Of a stretch of DNA of 10,721 bases, positions 1 to 6,954 are shown piece after piece; positions within the stretch are counted from its first letter, which is position 1; each line of letters starts with the position of its first letter. Both the position numbers and the translations under genes were made by a program. Source of the DNA: Lysobacterales bacterium UBA2790 (GTDB lineage: Bacteria; Pseudomonadota; Gammaproteobacteria; Xanthomonadales; Xanthomonadaceae); NCBI GenBank assembly GCA_002352135.1, contig DEHW01000160.1, positions 1 to 10,721 of the forward strand. The letters run 5' to 3'. The notes beneath the pieces are model-generated. The model ran no database searches and was not told the origin of the DNA. It saw only the letters and a program-made list of their open reading frames with translations.

Positions 1-1818
1 CTGCAAGGTCTGAAGCGCCTCGAATATCGCGGCTACGACAGTTGTGGCGTGGCCGTGCATCAGGACGGCGGCTTGAAGCGCGCGCGCAGCACCAGTCGCG
101 TCGCCGAGCTGGAAGCCAATGTCGCCGAAGACCGCATCGCGGCAGGCACCGGTATCGCCCACACGCGCTGGGCCACCCACGGCGCACCCGCCGTACACAA
201 CGCGCATCCGCATTTTTCCGCCGGTCCCGGTACGGAAGTGGGCGAGAGCGGACGGATTGCTCTGGTGCACAACGGCATCATCGAAAACCACGACGAACTG
301 CGATCCGAACTGCAGGCCAAGGGCTATGTCTTCGCCAGCCAAACGGATACCGAAGTCATCGCCCATCTGGTGCATCAGGCCTATGACGGCGACCTGCTGG
401 ATGCACTGCAGCGCGTGCTGCCACGCTTGCGCGGCGCGTACGCGATTGCCGTGTTCTGCCGGGATGAACCACATCGCGTGGTCGGCGCGCGCGAAGGCTC
501 GCCGCTGGTGTTGGGCATCGGCAGCGGCGACAGTGCGGGCGATCACTTTCTCGCCAGCGATGCGATGGCCTTGGCCGGCGTGACCGACCAGATCGTCTAT
601 CTCGAAGAAGGCGACGTGGTGGATCTGCAGCTCGGCAAAGTGTGGATCAGCCACGCTGACGAGTCGGGTCGCTTCCGCGCCGTCGAGCGCCCGGTGCGCA
701 CCGTCAACGCCCACAGCGGTGCCGCCGAACTCGGCCCGTACCGCCACTACATGCAGAAGGAAATCTTCGAGCAACCCAAAGCCATCGCCGACACCCTGGA
801 CGGCGTGGGCGGCCTGGCACCCAGCCTGTTCGGCGAACGCGCCGCCGACATCTTCGCCAACATCGACCGCGTGCTGATCCTCGCCTGCGGCACCAGTTAC
901 TACGCAGGCAGCACCGCGCGCTACTGGCTGGAAGCCATCGCCGGCATTCCCACCACCGTCGAAGTCGCCAGCGAATACCGATACCGCGAAAGCGTGCCCG
1001 ACCCGCGCACCCTGATCATCACCATCAGCCAGAGTGGCGAAACGGCCGACACCCTGGCCGCCCTCAAACACGCCCGTAGTCTGGGCATGACCCGCACCCT
1101 GACGATCTGCAACGTGGCCACCAGCGCCATGGTGCGCGAGTGCGAGCTGGCCTTCATCACCCGCGCCGGCGTGGAAATCGGTGTGGCCAGCACCAAAGCC
1201 TTCACCACCCAATTGGTCGCCCTGTTCCTGCTCACCCTCGTGCTGGCCAAGCTGCGCGGGAAGCTGCCCGCGAAGGGCGAAGAAGCCGCACTGCGCAACT
1301 TGCGCCACCTGCCCGCCGCCGTGCAGGCCGTGCTGGCATTGGAGCCACAAGTGATCAGTTGGGCGGAAGCCTTCGTGCCCAAACAACACGCCCTGTTCCT
1401 CGGTCGCGGGCGGCACTACCCGATTGCCCTGGAAGGCGCGCTCAAGCTGAAAGAGATCAGCTACATCCACGCCGAAGCCTACCCGGCAGGCGAACTCAAA
1501 CACGGCCCGCTGGCCCTGGTCGACAGCGAAATGCCCGTCGTCACCATCGCCCCCGCTGACGACCTGCTGGAAAAACTGAAAAGCAATCTGCAGGAAGTCC
1601 GCGCCCGCGGCGGCCAGCTCTACGTCTTCGCTGACGCCGACACCCACATCGAAAACAGCCCCGGCGTCCACGTCATCCGCCTACCCGAACACTACGGCGC
1701 CCTCAGCCCCATCCTCCACGTCGTCCCCCTGCAGTTACTCGCCTACCACACCGCCTGTGCCCGAGGAACGGATGTCGATAAACCGAGGAATCTGGCGAAA
1801 TCGGTGACGGTGGAGTAG
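1..1818 (+). CDS. glmS: Glutamine--fructose-6-phosphate aminotransferase (isomerizing), 5'-partial
   Basis: GlmS makes glucosamine-6-phosphate from fructose-6-phosphate and glutamine in the cytoplasm, the first step to UDP-GlcNAc for peptidoglycan and LPS. The frame is open from base 1 ([14 protein letters not shown]), matching E. coli GlmS from about residue 18, so the start and the nucleophile Cys of the glutaminase domain lie upstream. The glutaminase half shows HTRWATHG and [13 protein letters not shown]. Two SIS domains follow, with CGTSYYAG (visible residue ~296), [13 protein letters not shown] (~343), the isomerase segment [20 protein letters not shown] followed by HGPLAL, and the C-terminal tail [15 protein letters not shown]. 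The catalytic Lys, Glu and His of the isomerase and the tail Lys are all present. There are 605 visible residues, giving ~622 in full, slightly longer than the 609 of E. coli. The stop is TAG at 1816-1818. No convincing terminator follows before the insertion-sequence block, so transposition may have displaced it. Confidence 0.98.
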   Translation: MQGLKRLEYRGYDSCGVAVHQDGGLKRARSTSRVAELEANVAEDRIAAGTGIAHTRWATHGAPAVHNAHPHFSAGPGTEVGESGRIALVHNGIIENHDELRSELQAKGYVFASQTDTEVIAHLVHQAYDGDLLDALQRVLPRLRGAYAIAVFCRDEPHRVVGAREGSPLVLGIGSGDSAGDHFLASDAMALAGVTDQIVYLEEGDVVDLQLGKVWISHADESGRFRAVERPVRTVNAHSGAAELGPYRHYMQKEIFEQPKAIADTLDGVGGLAPSLFGERAADIFANIDRVLILACGTSYYAGSTARYWLEAIAGIPTTVEVASEYRYRESVPDPRTLIITISQSGETADTLAALKHARSLGMTRTLTICNVATSAMVRECELAFITRAGVEIGVASTKAFTTQLVALFLLTLVLAKLRGKLPAKGEEAALRNLRHLPAAVQAVLALEPQVISWAEAFVPKQHALFLGRGRHYPIALEGALKLKEISYIHAEAYPAGELKHGPLALVDSEMPVVTIAPADDLLEKLKSNLQEVRARGGQLYVFADADTHIENSPGVHVIRLPEHYGALSPILHVVPLQLLAYHTACARGTDVDKPRNLAKSVTVE

Positions 1819-1858
1819 AGCAGGGGACTTGATCCCATCCTCTGTAGCTAGGGCATAA

Positions 1859-1889
1859 TGTCCTTTCCTGGGGAATAAAGTCCTTTCCT
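1859..1889. repeat. Two direct repeats at the distal end of the IS481 element
   Basis: GTCCTTTCCT occurs at 1860-1869 and again at 1880-1889, each preceded by an A/T-rich step, with start points 20 bp apart (about two helical turns). The spacing puts both copies on the same DNA face. They sit between the proposed TGT tip and the transposase stop codon, so they may be transposase-binding sites. The repeat is directly visible; the role is inferred. Confidence 0.5.
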
Positions 1890-2853
1890 AAGTGTCAGGT
1901 CCCGCACGATCACGAACAACTTTATTAAAGAGTTCGGGGTGGGTTGACTGCCATTGTTTCATGGCCTGAATCGGGGTGCGGTGGTTGAGTGCCTTTTGTG
2001 GCAAGTGCTGGTTGTAGAGCCAGACGTAGCGCAACAGCGTCTGCTCCATGGCTTCGACGGATTGGAAGCGATGCGTGTTCAGGACCTGCGAGATTCGGCC
2101 ATTGAATCGCTCGACCATGCCGTTGGTTTGAGGGCTTCGCGGAGGGGTAAGACGGTGCTCGATGTCGAGTGCCAGACAGAGCTCGTCAAACTCATGCTGC
2201 CCGCTCTGAGCACGCTTTCGCTGGCCGAACAGACGATCCGTAAACTCCTTGCCGTGGTCGGTCAGCACGCGGGTGATCTTGATCGGACAATGCTGGTGCA
2301 GGGCTTTCAGGAAACGCCGCGCGGTCACGGCAGTCTTGTCCGGACGAACCTCCACATACACCCAGCGTGTGGCGCGATCAATCGCCACGAACAAATAGCG
2401 CCGCGCCGACTCATCGGGCATCTGTGGCAGGTATTTCACGTCGATGTGCAGAAAGCCCGGCGCGTAGGCTTTGAAGGCCTCCGTGGGGCGTGGGCTGGGT
2501 GCCTCCACCGGCAATCGGGAGACGCCTCGCCGACGCAGCAGACGGTCCAGCGCGGAGCGACTCATGTCGGCGTGGATGAACTCGCGGACCACCGAAAGCA
2601 AGTCGTCCAAAGACAGCTGCAGAGTCTTGCGAAGCTCCACCACAATCGCTTCCTGACCCGCATTCAACGTCGTTTGCAGCTGATGGGCGGTATGGCTGTA
2701 GTCTTGCTGCGTATCGCGTTTGCGCCACTTGCGAACGGTGTCCCGCGACAATCCCAAGCGCGCCGCCAGGGCGTAGTCGCTCTCCGTGGAGCGCTGGATT
2801 TCAAGTCGAATCGCTGGGGTGCTGCGTGCGTTCTTGTGCAGTCGGATATTCAT
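1888..2853 (-). CDS. IS481-family transposase
   Basis: This is a cut-and-paste or circle-forming DDE transposase of 321 residues, within the usual size for the family. The N-terminus MNIRLHKNARSTPAIR and a helix-turn-helix near residues 27-45 (ALAARLGLSRDTVRKWRKR) would bind the element ends. The integrase-core (rve) domain spans about 125-300. The catalytic triad is visible: D138 in LHIDVKYLP, D199 in LTDHGKEF, E248 in NGMVERFNGR. The C-terminus has the usual YNQHLPQKALNHRTP segment. The frame is intact, so the enzyme may be functional even though one element end appears lost. A weak GAGG lies upstream of the ATG. The gene reads towards glmS, so the two are convergent. Confidence 0.93.
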   Translation of the reverse strand: MNIRLHKNARSTPAIRLEIQRSTESDYALAARLGLSRDTVRKWRKRDTQQDYSHTAHQLQTTLNAGQEAIVVELRKTLQLSLDDLLSVVREFIHADMSRSALDRLLRRRGVSRLPVEAPSPRPTEAFKAYAPGFLHIDVKYLPQMPDESARRYLFVAIDRATRWVYVEVRPDKTAVTARRFLKALHQHCPIKITRVLTDHGKEFTDRLFGQRKRAQSGQHEFDELCLALDIEHRLTPPRSPQTNGMVERFNGRISQVLNTHRFQSVEAMEQTLLRYVWLYNQHLPQKALNHRTPIQAMKQWQSTHPELFNKVVRDRAGPDT

Positions 2854-2876
2854 GCAAGCCTCACGGACATCAGCTC

Positions 2877-2900
2877 GGGTTCTACCCCGAAACCACCGAC
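2877..2900. repeat. IS3 terminal inverted repeat, orfB end
   Basis: Reads GGGTTCTACCCCGA then AACCACCGAC. It pairs with the reverse complement of 4077-4100 at 21 of 24 positions. It contains the orfB stop codon on the minus strand. Confidence 0.85.
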
Positions 2901-3742
2901 GGTTGTGAAAGGGTGGAAAACTTCAAATCCTGTCTTGCCGTTCTTCGCCGCATTCGGCGGTTGTGGCTCCGCTCGATATATTCGAACACATCCGCTCTTG
3001 CCGCATCGAGTGTCGGGTACGTTGTGCGATAGACACGCTCGCGCTTGAGCAGGCCGAAGAACCCTTCGCAGGCCGCATTGTCGCCGCAGTGGCCGACCGC
3101 ACTCATCGAGCAAACCAGTCCGTTGTCCTTCAGATAGTTCTGGTACTCCCCACTTCGGAACTGACTGCCGCGATCAGAATGCAGAATCACCGGCTCGGCC
3201 CCCTGTCGCTGCCAGACCGCCATCTGCACGGCCCGAATGACCATCTGCCGATCCTGCCGGTGGTGCATCGACCAGCCCACGACCCGCTGGTCGAACAGGT
3301 CAAGCACGACGCACAGATACAGTTTGCCTTCGCCGGTCTTGATCTCGGTGATGTCGGTTACCCATTTGGTTTGCGGCTCCAATGCGGTGAAGTCCCGCTC
3401 CAGCAGGTTGCGAACGCCCGGAGGCGTCAGCGCCGGTCGGCCGCGTTGACCACGGCGCCTGGGGCGCGGCCAACCCTGCAGGCCATGGGCCGCCATCCGT
3501 CGTGCCACCCGGTTCAGACTGGTGCGCGCGCCTTCTTCGACCAGATCTTCGTGCATGCGACCGGCACCCAGGGTGCCCCGACTGTCCTCGTGCAGCTCGC
3601 GAATCCGCCCGAGCAGACGCTGGTTGTCACACGCCCGGACAGACGGCAACCGCTTGCGCCAGTCGTAGTAGCCGCTGGCCGACACCTTCAGGCAGCGACA
3701 CATCAACCGAATCGGAAATTCATCGCGGCAACGTTCGATCAC
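2882..3742 (-). CDS. IS3-family transposase OrfB (integrase core)
   Basis: This is the catalytic subunit of the IS3 element, made either by itself from the GTG at 3742 or as an OrfAB fusion through a -1 frameshift near the end of orfA. An HTH_21-like segment opens the protein ([21 protein letters not shown], residues 11-31 in outline). The rve domain follows with the triad D130 (WVTDIT), D190 (LHSDRGSQF) and E226 (NAACEGFFG). D190 and E226 are separated by 35 residues, the classic D(35)E spacing. The C-terminus is the basic [12 protein letters not shown] stretch. The frame is intact. The frame overlap includes CCAAGGGG, but this is not a classic A-rich slippery run, so how the fusion is made is uncertain. 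Confidence 0.93.
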   Translation of the reverse strand: MIERCRDEFPIRLMCRCLKVSASGYYDWRKRLPSVRACDNQRLLGRIRELHEDSRGTLGAGRMHEDLVEEGARTSLNRVARRMAAHGLQGWPRPRRRGQRGRPALTPPGVRNLLERDFTALEPQTKWVTDITEIKTGEGKLYLCVVLDLFDQRVVGWSMHHRQDRQMVIRAVQMAVWQRQGAEPVILHSDRGSQFRSGEYQNYLKDNGLVCSMSAVGHCGDNAACEGFFGLLKRERVYRTTYPTLDAARADVFEYIERSHNRRMRRRTARQDLKFSTLSQPSVVSG

Positions 3743-3750
3743 CTGATACC

Positions 3751-4038
3751 TCAGGATGACCCCTTGGCAAAGAACGTCGCCGCTTCTCGCAAAAAATCCC
3801 GTTCCTTCTTCACCCGAGCCAGTTCGCGCTTGAGCTGCGCCAGTTCCTCGTCACGCGGCGTCCCGCTGCCGCCGAAGACCACCTTGCCGGGGCTCTGCGC
3901 TTCCCGCTTCCAGCGGGTCAGCAGGTTCTCCCGAATCCCCAACTCCCGCGCCACTTGAGCGCAACTGACGCCTGACTGCTTGGTCTGCTCAACGGCACCG
4001 TGCTTGAACTCCGCACTGAACTTCCTTCGCTTCGACAT
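3751..4038 (-). CDS. IS3-family transposase OrfA (DNA-binding)
   Basis: This is a small DNA-binding partner of 95 residues that recognises the element ends and supplies the N-terminus of the OrfAB fusion. The ATG at 4038 is chosen over the upstream in-frame GTG at 4044, because AAGGAG stands five bases before this ATG. The sequence [12 protein letters not shown] opens a helix-turn-helix ([24 protein letters not shown]). A leucine-zipper-like coiled coil follows ([18 protein letters not shown]), typical of the family and used for multimerisation. The stop at 3751-3753 is followed by orfB nine bases on, in the -1 frame. Confidence 0.93.
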   Translation of the reverse strand: MSKRRKFSAEFKHGAVEQTKQSGVSCAQVARELGIRENLLTRWKREAQSPGKVVFGGSGTPRDEELAQLKRELARVKKERDFLREAATFFAKGSS

Positions 4039-4076
4039 AAACACTCCTTATGGCCTCAATCGGCCTTCTCGTAAGT

Positions 4077-4100
4077 GTCCGTGATATCGGGGTAGAACCC
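4077..4100. repeat. IS3 terminal inverted repeat, orfA end
   Basis: Reads GTCCGTGATATCGGGGTAG then AACCC on the plus strand. Its reverse complement matches 2877-2900 at 21 of 24 bases. It lies about 40 bp upstream of the orfA start, which is normal for a left IS3 end that also carries the element's promoter. Confidence 0.85.
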
Positions 4101-4120
4101 CCGAATCAAGCGGGGTCTAC
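4092..4120. repeat. Bulged hairpin straddling the IS3 right boundary
   Basis: GTAGA (4092-4096) pairs with TCTAC (4116-4120), and CCCCG (4099-4103) pairs with CGGGG (4111-4115). A 2-base bulge and a 7-base loop (AATCAAG) are left unpaired. The outer arm, CGGGGTCTAC, resembles the IS tip sequence itself (CGGGTTCTAC), so it may be the stub of a second end or a preferred target. The rest of 4101-4255 up to the next gene holds a perfect 10-base palindrome, GAAGCGCTTC (4150-4159), and no promoter that I can defend. Confidence 0.5.
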
Positions 4121-4255
4121 GATCCGAGAGGGACGTGATGATCCTTCCCGAAGCGCTTCTACGCGTTTGTAGGGAGTGCCGCAGGTTCTTGCAACGCGTC
4201 GAACGACGGGTGCAGGTGCTTGGGGTGAATCACGCAATAGGAACAGGGGTCGAAA

Positions 4256-5005
4256 ATGAACAAACCGTGTGGAGAGACACAATCTAAATGCGTGCCCGAG
4301 GGTCGGATCTCGGGCGCGCGCGCGCGTGAAGCCGCGCATCCGGAAAACGCGGTCAGGATCCGATTTGGCCGGCCTTCGTCGCTCGCGCCGAAGTACCTGG
4401 CACTGTCGGCGGCAATCGGCTTGGGCGCCCATGGCAGCGAGGCACTTGCCAGCGCTGGCGAGGAGCTCTGCTCGCCAGGGACTCAGGGAGATCTGGAGGT
4501 GGAGTTCATCAACAACTCCAGCCAACTCGTCAGCTTCCACTGGATGCAGTTCGACTGCGCAGAGGGCGGCGGCCCGGTACTGGCGCCTGGACAAAGGGAA
4601 AAGGGCATCTCCCATCCCGGCCATATCTTTCGGGTGCGCGGTGCGGGCGAGCAGACCCTTCGCCACTTCGTCGTGTCGGACGACAGCCTCGCCTTGGTGG
4701 TGGACGATCGCCTGATCGCCCACGTGGCGGAGCAGGGCGAGCCGTACACCGAAGGCCGCTGTTCGCCCAGAACCGAAGGCCGTTTCACCGTCGAGTTCGT
4801 CAACCTGCTCAACGAACCGATCTCCATGCAATGGATTGGCTTCGACTGCCAGGCAAACGTGCTCCGACAGATTCCCGCGAAGGGCCGAACTGAGGAAGCC
4901 ACCTTCCCCGGTCACGTGTTCCGGTTTGTCGATTCGACCGGACGCCAGTTGCGTTCGGTCGACGTCGCCACCGATGAGCTGGTCTACCTCATCTCCGAGC
5001 ACTGA
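4256..5005 (+). CDS. Predicted exported protein with two tandem VHL-beta-like domains
   Basis: This 249-residue protein has two copies of an ~78-residue domain, at 72-149 and 169-246. Each runs C-S-P-x-T-x-G, then VEF-N, W-x-x-FDC and PGH-(I/V)-FR. From W96 to F125 the first copy aligns without gaps, from my memory of the family, to the human VHL beta domain: WMQFD against WLNFD, APG against PPG, S-H-P-G-H against S-Y-R-G-H. Human VHL binds hydroxyproline in HIF; no such partner is known here. Both copies hold Cys pairs 29 residues apart (72/101, 169/198), which could form disulfides. A hydrophobic stretch YLALSAAIGLG (47-57) followed by SEALASAG looks like a signal peptide with a long N-region. 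The only ATG available is 4256, with AGGGG seven bases upstream. Tandem stops TGA TAG end it. The toxin-like gene follows after 203 bp on the same strand. The domain call is moderately sure; the function is unknown. Confidence 0.72.
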   Translation: MNKPCGETQSKCVPEGRISGARAREAAHPENAVRIRFGRPSSLAPKYLALSAAIGLGAHGSEALASAGEELCSPGTQGDLEVEFINNSSQLVSFHWMQFDCAEGGGPVLAPGQREKGISHPGHIFRVRGAGEQTLRHFVVSDDSLALVVDDRLIAHVAEQGEPYTEGRCSPRTEGRFTVEFVNLLNEPISMQWIGFDCQANVLRQIPAKGRTEEATFPGHVFRFVDSTGRQLRSVDVATDELVYLISEH

Positions 5006-5146
5006 TAGAAAGCCCGTGGCGCAGGCATGGCCGGTTGCGGACGATGATCCCTTCCGCCGCCATGTTGCGCGTTGGACGACGAGGCCTGTCCCGATGACAG
5101 GGTGCACCGCCGGATTCTGGATAAAGACCGGCACGACTTGGGGCGG

Positions 5147-5164
5147 CGACTGCGATCGCGGTCG
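5147..5164. promoter_or_regulatory. Imperfect 18-bp palindrome upstream of the pore-former gene
   Basis: CGACTGCGA (5147-5155) and TCGCGGTCG (5156-5164) are inverted copies with one T/G exception. The site ends 44 bp before the start codon, where an operator or early-leader structure could act. A second shorter inverted repeat, GATGGC/GTCATC, follows at 5166-5181. The gap 5006-5208 shows no other recognisable signal. Operator function is inferred from position only. Confidence 0.3.
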
Positions 5165-5208
5165 TGATGGCCTTGGTCATCTTTCCAATCCATTGAAATG
5201 AGACGCAC

Positions 5209-6924
5209 ATGAAAAAAGCCAACACGAAGCTCGCAATCCTGGCTCCGCTTCTGATCGCCGCCGCCCACTCACCCACTGCTGCGGCGCAGGCGGGCGTCAT
5301 TGAATCGGACCAGTTCTTCATCCAGATCATCAAGGACTTCGATTACGTCTGGGATGACAGAGGGTCGGGTGCCAAGCGCGATGTGACCATCCTTCGCCCC
5401 AAGGCGCCTGCGGGCTTCTACACCCTTGGGCATGTCGCCGTGCCGCGATATCAGATCGACGGAAGGCGTACGCCGTTTACGATTGTGATCAAGCCAAAGC
5501 CAGGGTTCGAACGGCTGCTCGCTGCGCCCAGTCGCTTTGGATGGGTCTACGACGATGCGGGTACGGGCGCTGATCGTGACCTTGCCATCTATGCTGCCGA
5601 GTGTCCCAGCGGCTTCGTTGCCTTGGGCGCGATCTCCACGCCTGGCGGCACGGACAATCCCTCCGATCCGTCCTTCCGCTGCATCAGTCGTTCGGTGGTG
5701 ATGCGCGCGCAATGGGACCAGACATCGATCTGGGACGACGCCGGATCCGGCGGCGACCATGACGTCGGACTGTGGCGCACCGCGTACAAGGGGCCGCGCA
5801 CGCCCAACGCGTTCGTGATGCTCAGCAACGGTTTCTGGCCGACCAACGATGCATCGACTCCGGACATCAACGATGCGTGGGCCCTGTCGTTTTCGTTCAA
5901 CAACCTGGCGAATCCGTTTGGTGAGCTGCCCAGTGACCTGGCCTCCCAGATCGAGAGGCCAAAGTTGACGGGTCCGAGATGGGAGGGTGGCTCGGCAAGG
6001 CACACAACCTCACGGAAGTATCCGGTGCCGTTCTTCGTTGTGGACGACCCCCTGTACGACTATGTCGAGCAATGGCTGAACTCGCCGACTTACACGATCA
6101 ATCGCACGGTCTCGTATGTCCTGGTTGACGATTACGACAATACCGGCTGCGCCGTGCGTGGAACGGAAGCGGATGAGTTCAGCGTCAGCATGGAGGTGGG
6201 CGTTGAGACGGAAAGCAATTGGTCCGCATCCTTCGGGTCGAGTATTTCGTCGAGCGTGGGCGCTGAGCTGTCTCTGGAGCCCATCGGCCTGGGCGGTTCG
6301 GTGACGGCATCGGTCACTGCCGAGTTCAGCAGCTCGTTCGGCTTTGGTGGGTCGAGCACGACCATCAACTCCCGGACGATCACGAAGACGCACAAGGTCC
6401 CCAAGGGAACCTATGCCGCACTGTTCCAGCGCAAGAGTACCTATGAGGTGTTCCGCGCCGACGGAACCAGGGTCGAGGGCGGCGCCACGGCCTATGGCGA
6501 TGAGAACCACGTTTTCGAAGGCTGGTCGCCGCCCGGCTGGAACGCCAACAATCCCTGCGGCACCGCCTTCGCAGGCGGATTTCCGCTACCAGGCGGCACG
6601 ACTCTCGTTCGCGGCCAGCGCTATACCTCGAACAGCGGCGCTCACTACATGGAGTTCCAAGGCGATGGCAATCTGGTGGTCTACGATGCTGCCGGCAGCT
6701 ATGTCTGGGGACTCAACGCGGTGATTGGCGACAAATACCAGGGAGTCGAGACGGTGGTCATGCAGAGTGATGGCAACCTGGTCGCACGAGGCGCCGGAGA
6801 TGCATTCATCTGGTCCGCATTTTCGGTTGCGCAGCCATCCGGGAGTACGCTCAACCTCGCGCCAAACGGCGCACTGCAAATAGTTCATCCGGACGGCAAG
6901 ATCGCCTGGTCGTCCCTCCCGTAA
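5209..6924 (+). CDS. Predicted secreted aerolysin-like pore-forming protein with VPS62-like and bulb-lectin domains
   Basis: The 571-residue protein opens with a signal peptide (MKKANTKLAILAPLLIAAAH, probable cleavage after AQA at 28). Three VPS62/DUF946-like units follow: YVWDDRGSGAKRDV (46-59), WVYDDAGTGADRDL (112-125), SIWDDAGSGGDHDV (173-186). Such threefold repeats would suit a beta-prism. Residues ~290-425 resemble the aerolysin/ETX-MTX2 pore module: Ser/Thr-rich, with two long alternating strands (338-356, 364-379) and then ITKTHKVPKGTYAALFQRK. Residues ~463-571 form a bulb-type mannose-binding lectin: site one has the full QxDxNxVxY motif (484-492), site two is QSDGNLVAR with Tyr replaced by Arg, and site three is degenerate. 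This implies a glycan-bound, oligomerising membrane toxin. The signal peptide and lectin calls are strong, the VPS62 call is good, and the aerolysin call is from pattern. A weak TGAG precedes the ATG. A hairpin terminator lies 30 bp downstream. Confidence 0.78.
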   Translation: MKKANTKLAILAPLLIAAAHSPTAAAQAGVIESDQFFIQIIKDFDYVWDDRGSGAKRDVTILRPKAPAGFYTLGHVAVPRYQIDGRRTPFTIVIKPKPGFERLLAAPSRFGWVYDDAGTGADRDLAIYAAECPSGFVALGAISTPGGTDNPSDPSFRCISRSVVMRAQWDQTSIWDDAGSGGDHDVGLWRTAYKGPRTPNAFVMLSNGFWPTNDASTPDINDAWALSFSFNNLANPFGELPSDLASQIERPKLTGPRWEGGSARHTTSRKYPVPFFVVDDPLYDYVEQWLNSPTYTINRTVSYVLVDDYDNTGCAVRGTEADEFSVSMEVGVETESNWSASFGSSISSSVGAELSLEPIGLGGSVTASVTAEFSSSFGFGGSSTTINSRTITKTHKVPKGTYAALFQRKSTYEVFRADGTRVEGGATAYGDENHVFEGWSPPGWNANNPCGTAFAGGFPLPGGTTLVRGQRYTSNSGAHYMEFQGDGNLVVYDAAGSYVWGLNAVIGDKYQGVETVVMQSDGNLVARGAGDAFIWSAFSVAQPSGSTLNLAPNGALQIVHPDGKIAWSSLP

Positions 6925-6954
6925 GGAGCCACGTAGCAGGTTGCGGTGTCCGTA

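Larger units (their letters stand above)
1843..2876 (-). mobile_element. IS481-family insertion sequence, probably lacking its transposase-proximal end
   Basis: One intact DDE transposase gene of IS481 type occupies most of this segment. The transposase-distal end is placed at TGTAGCTAGGGC (1843), because IS481 tips begin with TGT and two direct repeats of GTCCTTTCCT follow just inside. The other end is not found: only 23 bp separate the start codon from the terminal repeat of the IS3 element, and nothing resembling the 1843 tip occurs in inverted orientation there or just past 4100. An alternative reading uses shorter tips at 1893 (TGTCAGG) and 2869 (minus-strand TGTCCGTGA), giving 977 bp, but the two tips share only the first four bases and no target duplication is visible. 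Family assignment is firm; the boundaries are inference. Confidence 0.6.
2877..4100 (-). mobile_element. IS3-family insertion sequence, 1224 bp, complete
   Basis: The element has two overlapping-frame transposase genes (orfA then orfB, with orfB in the -1 frame) between imperfect 24-bp terminal inverted repeats at 2877-2900 and 4077-4100. These match at 21 of 24 positions, and the outer 14 bases are identical (GGGTTCTACCCCGA). The orfB stop codon (2882-2884) lies inside the terminal repeat, a common arrangement in IS3 elements. The length fits the family. No target duplication is clear (CTC on the left, CCG on the right), so the exact tips could shift by a base or two, or flanking DNA may have been rearranged. 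The element directly abuts the truncated IS481 end. Confidence 0.88.

Noticed and set aside
1819..1842. Possible glmS terminator (GGGA/TCCC with a 5-base loop)
   Set aside because: A 4-bp stem without a T-run is too weak to call.
1954..3958. Long plus-strand open frames (1954-3048 and 2963-3958) across the insertion sequences
   Set aside because: They are mirror frames of the IS481 and IS3 transposase genes, and one crosses the boundary between the two elements.
2882..4044. Two transposase frames as a broken (frameshifted) gene
   Set aside because: Separate orfA and orfB in a -1 relation is the normal IS3 layout. Both frames and the inverted repeats are intact, so it is not a pseudogene.
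4106..5134. A 342-codon open frame on the minus strand
   Set aside because: It is antisense to the VHL-like gene, which has repeat structure and a ribosome site. The minus frame has neither domains nor a plausible start context.
5269..6510. Minus-strand open frames opposite the pore-former gene
   Set aside because: They are shadows of the plus-strand gene, which has a signal peptide and clear lectin motifs.
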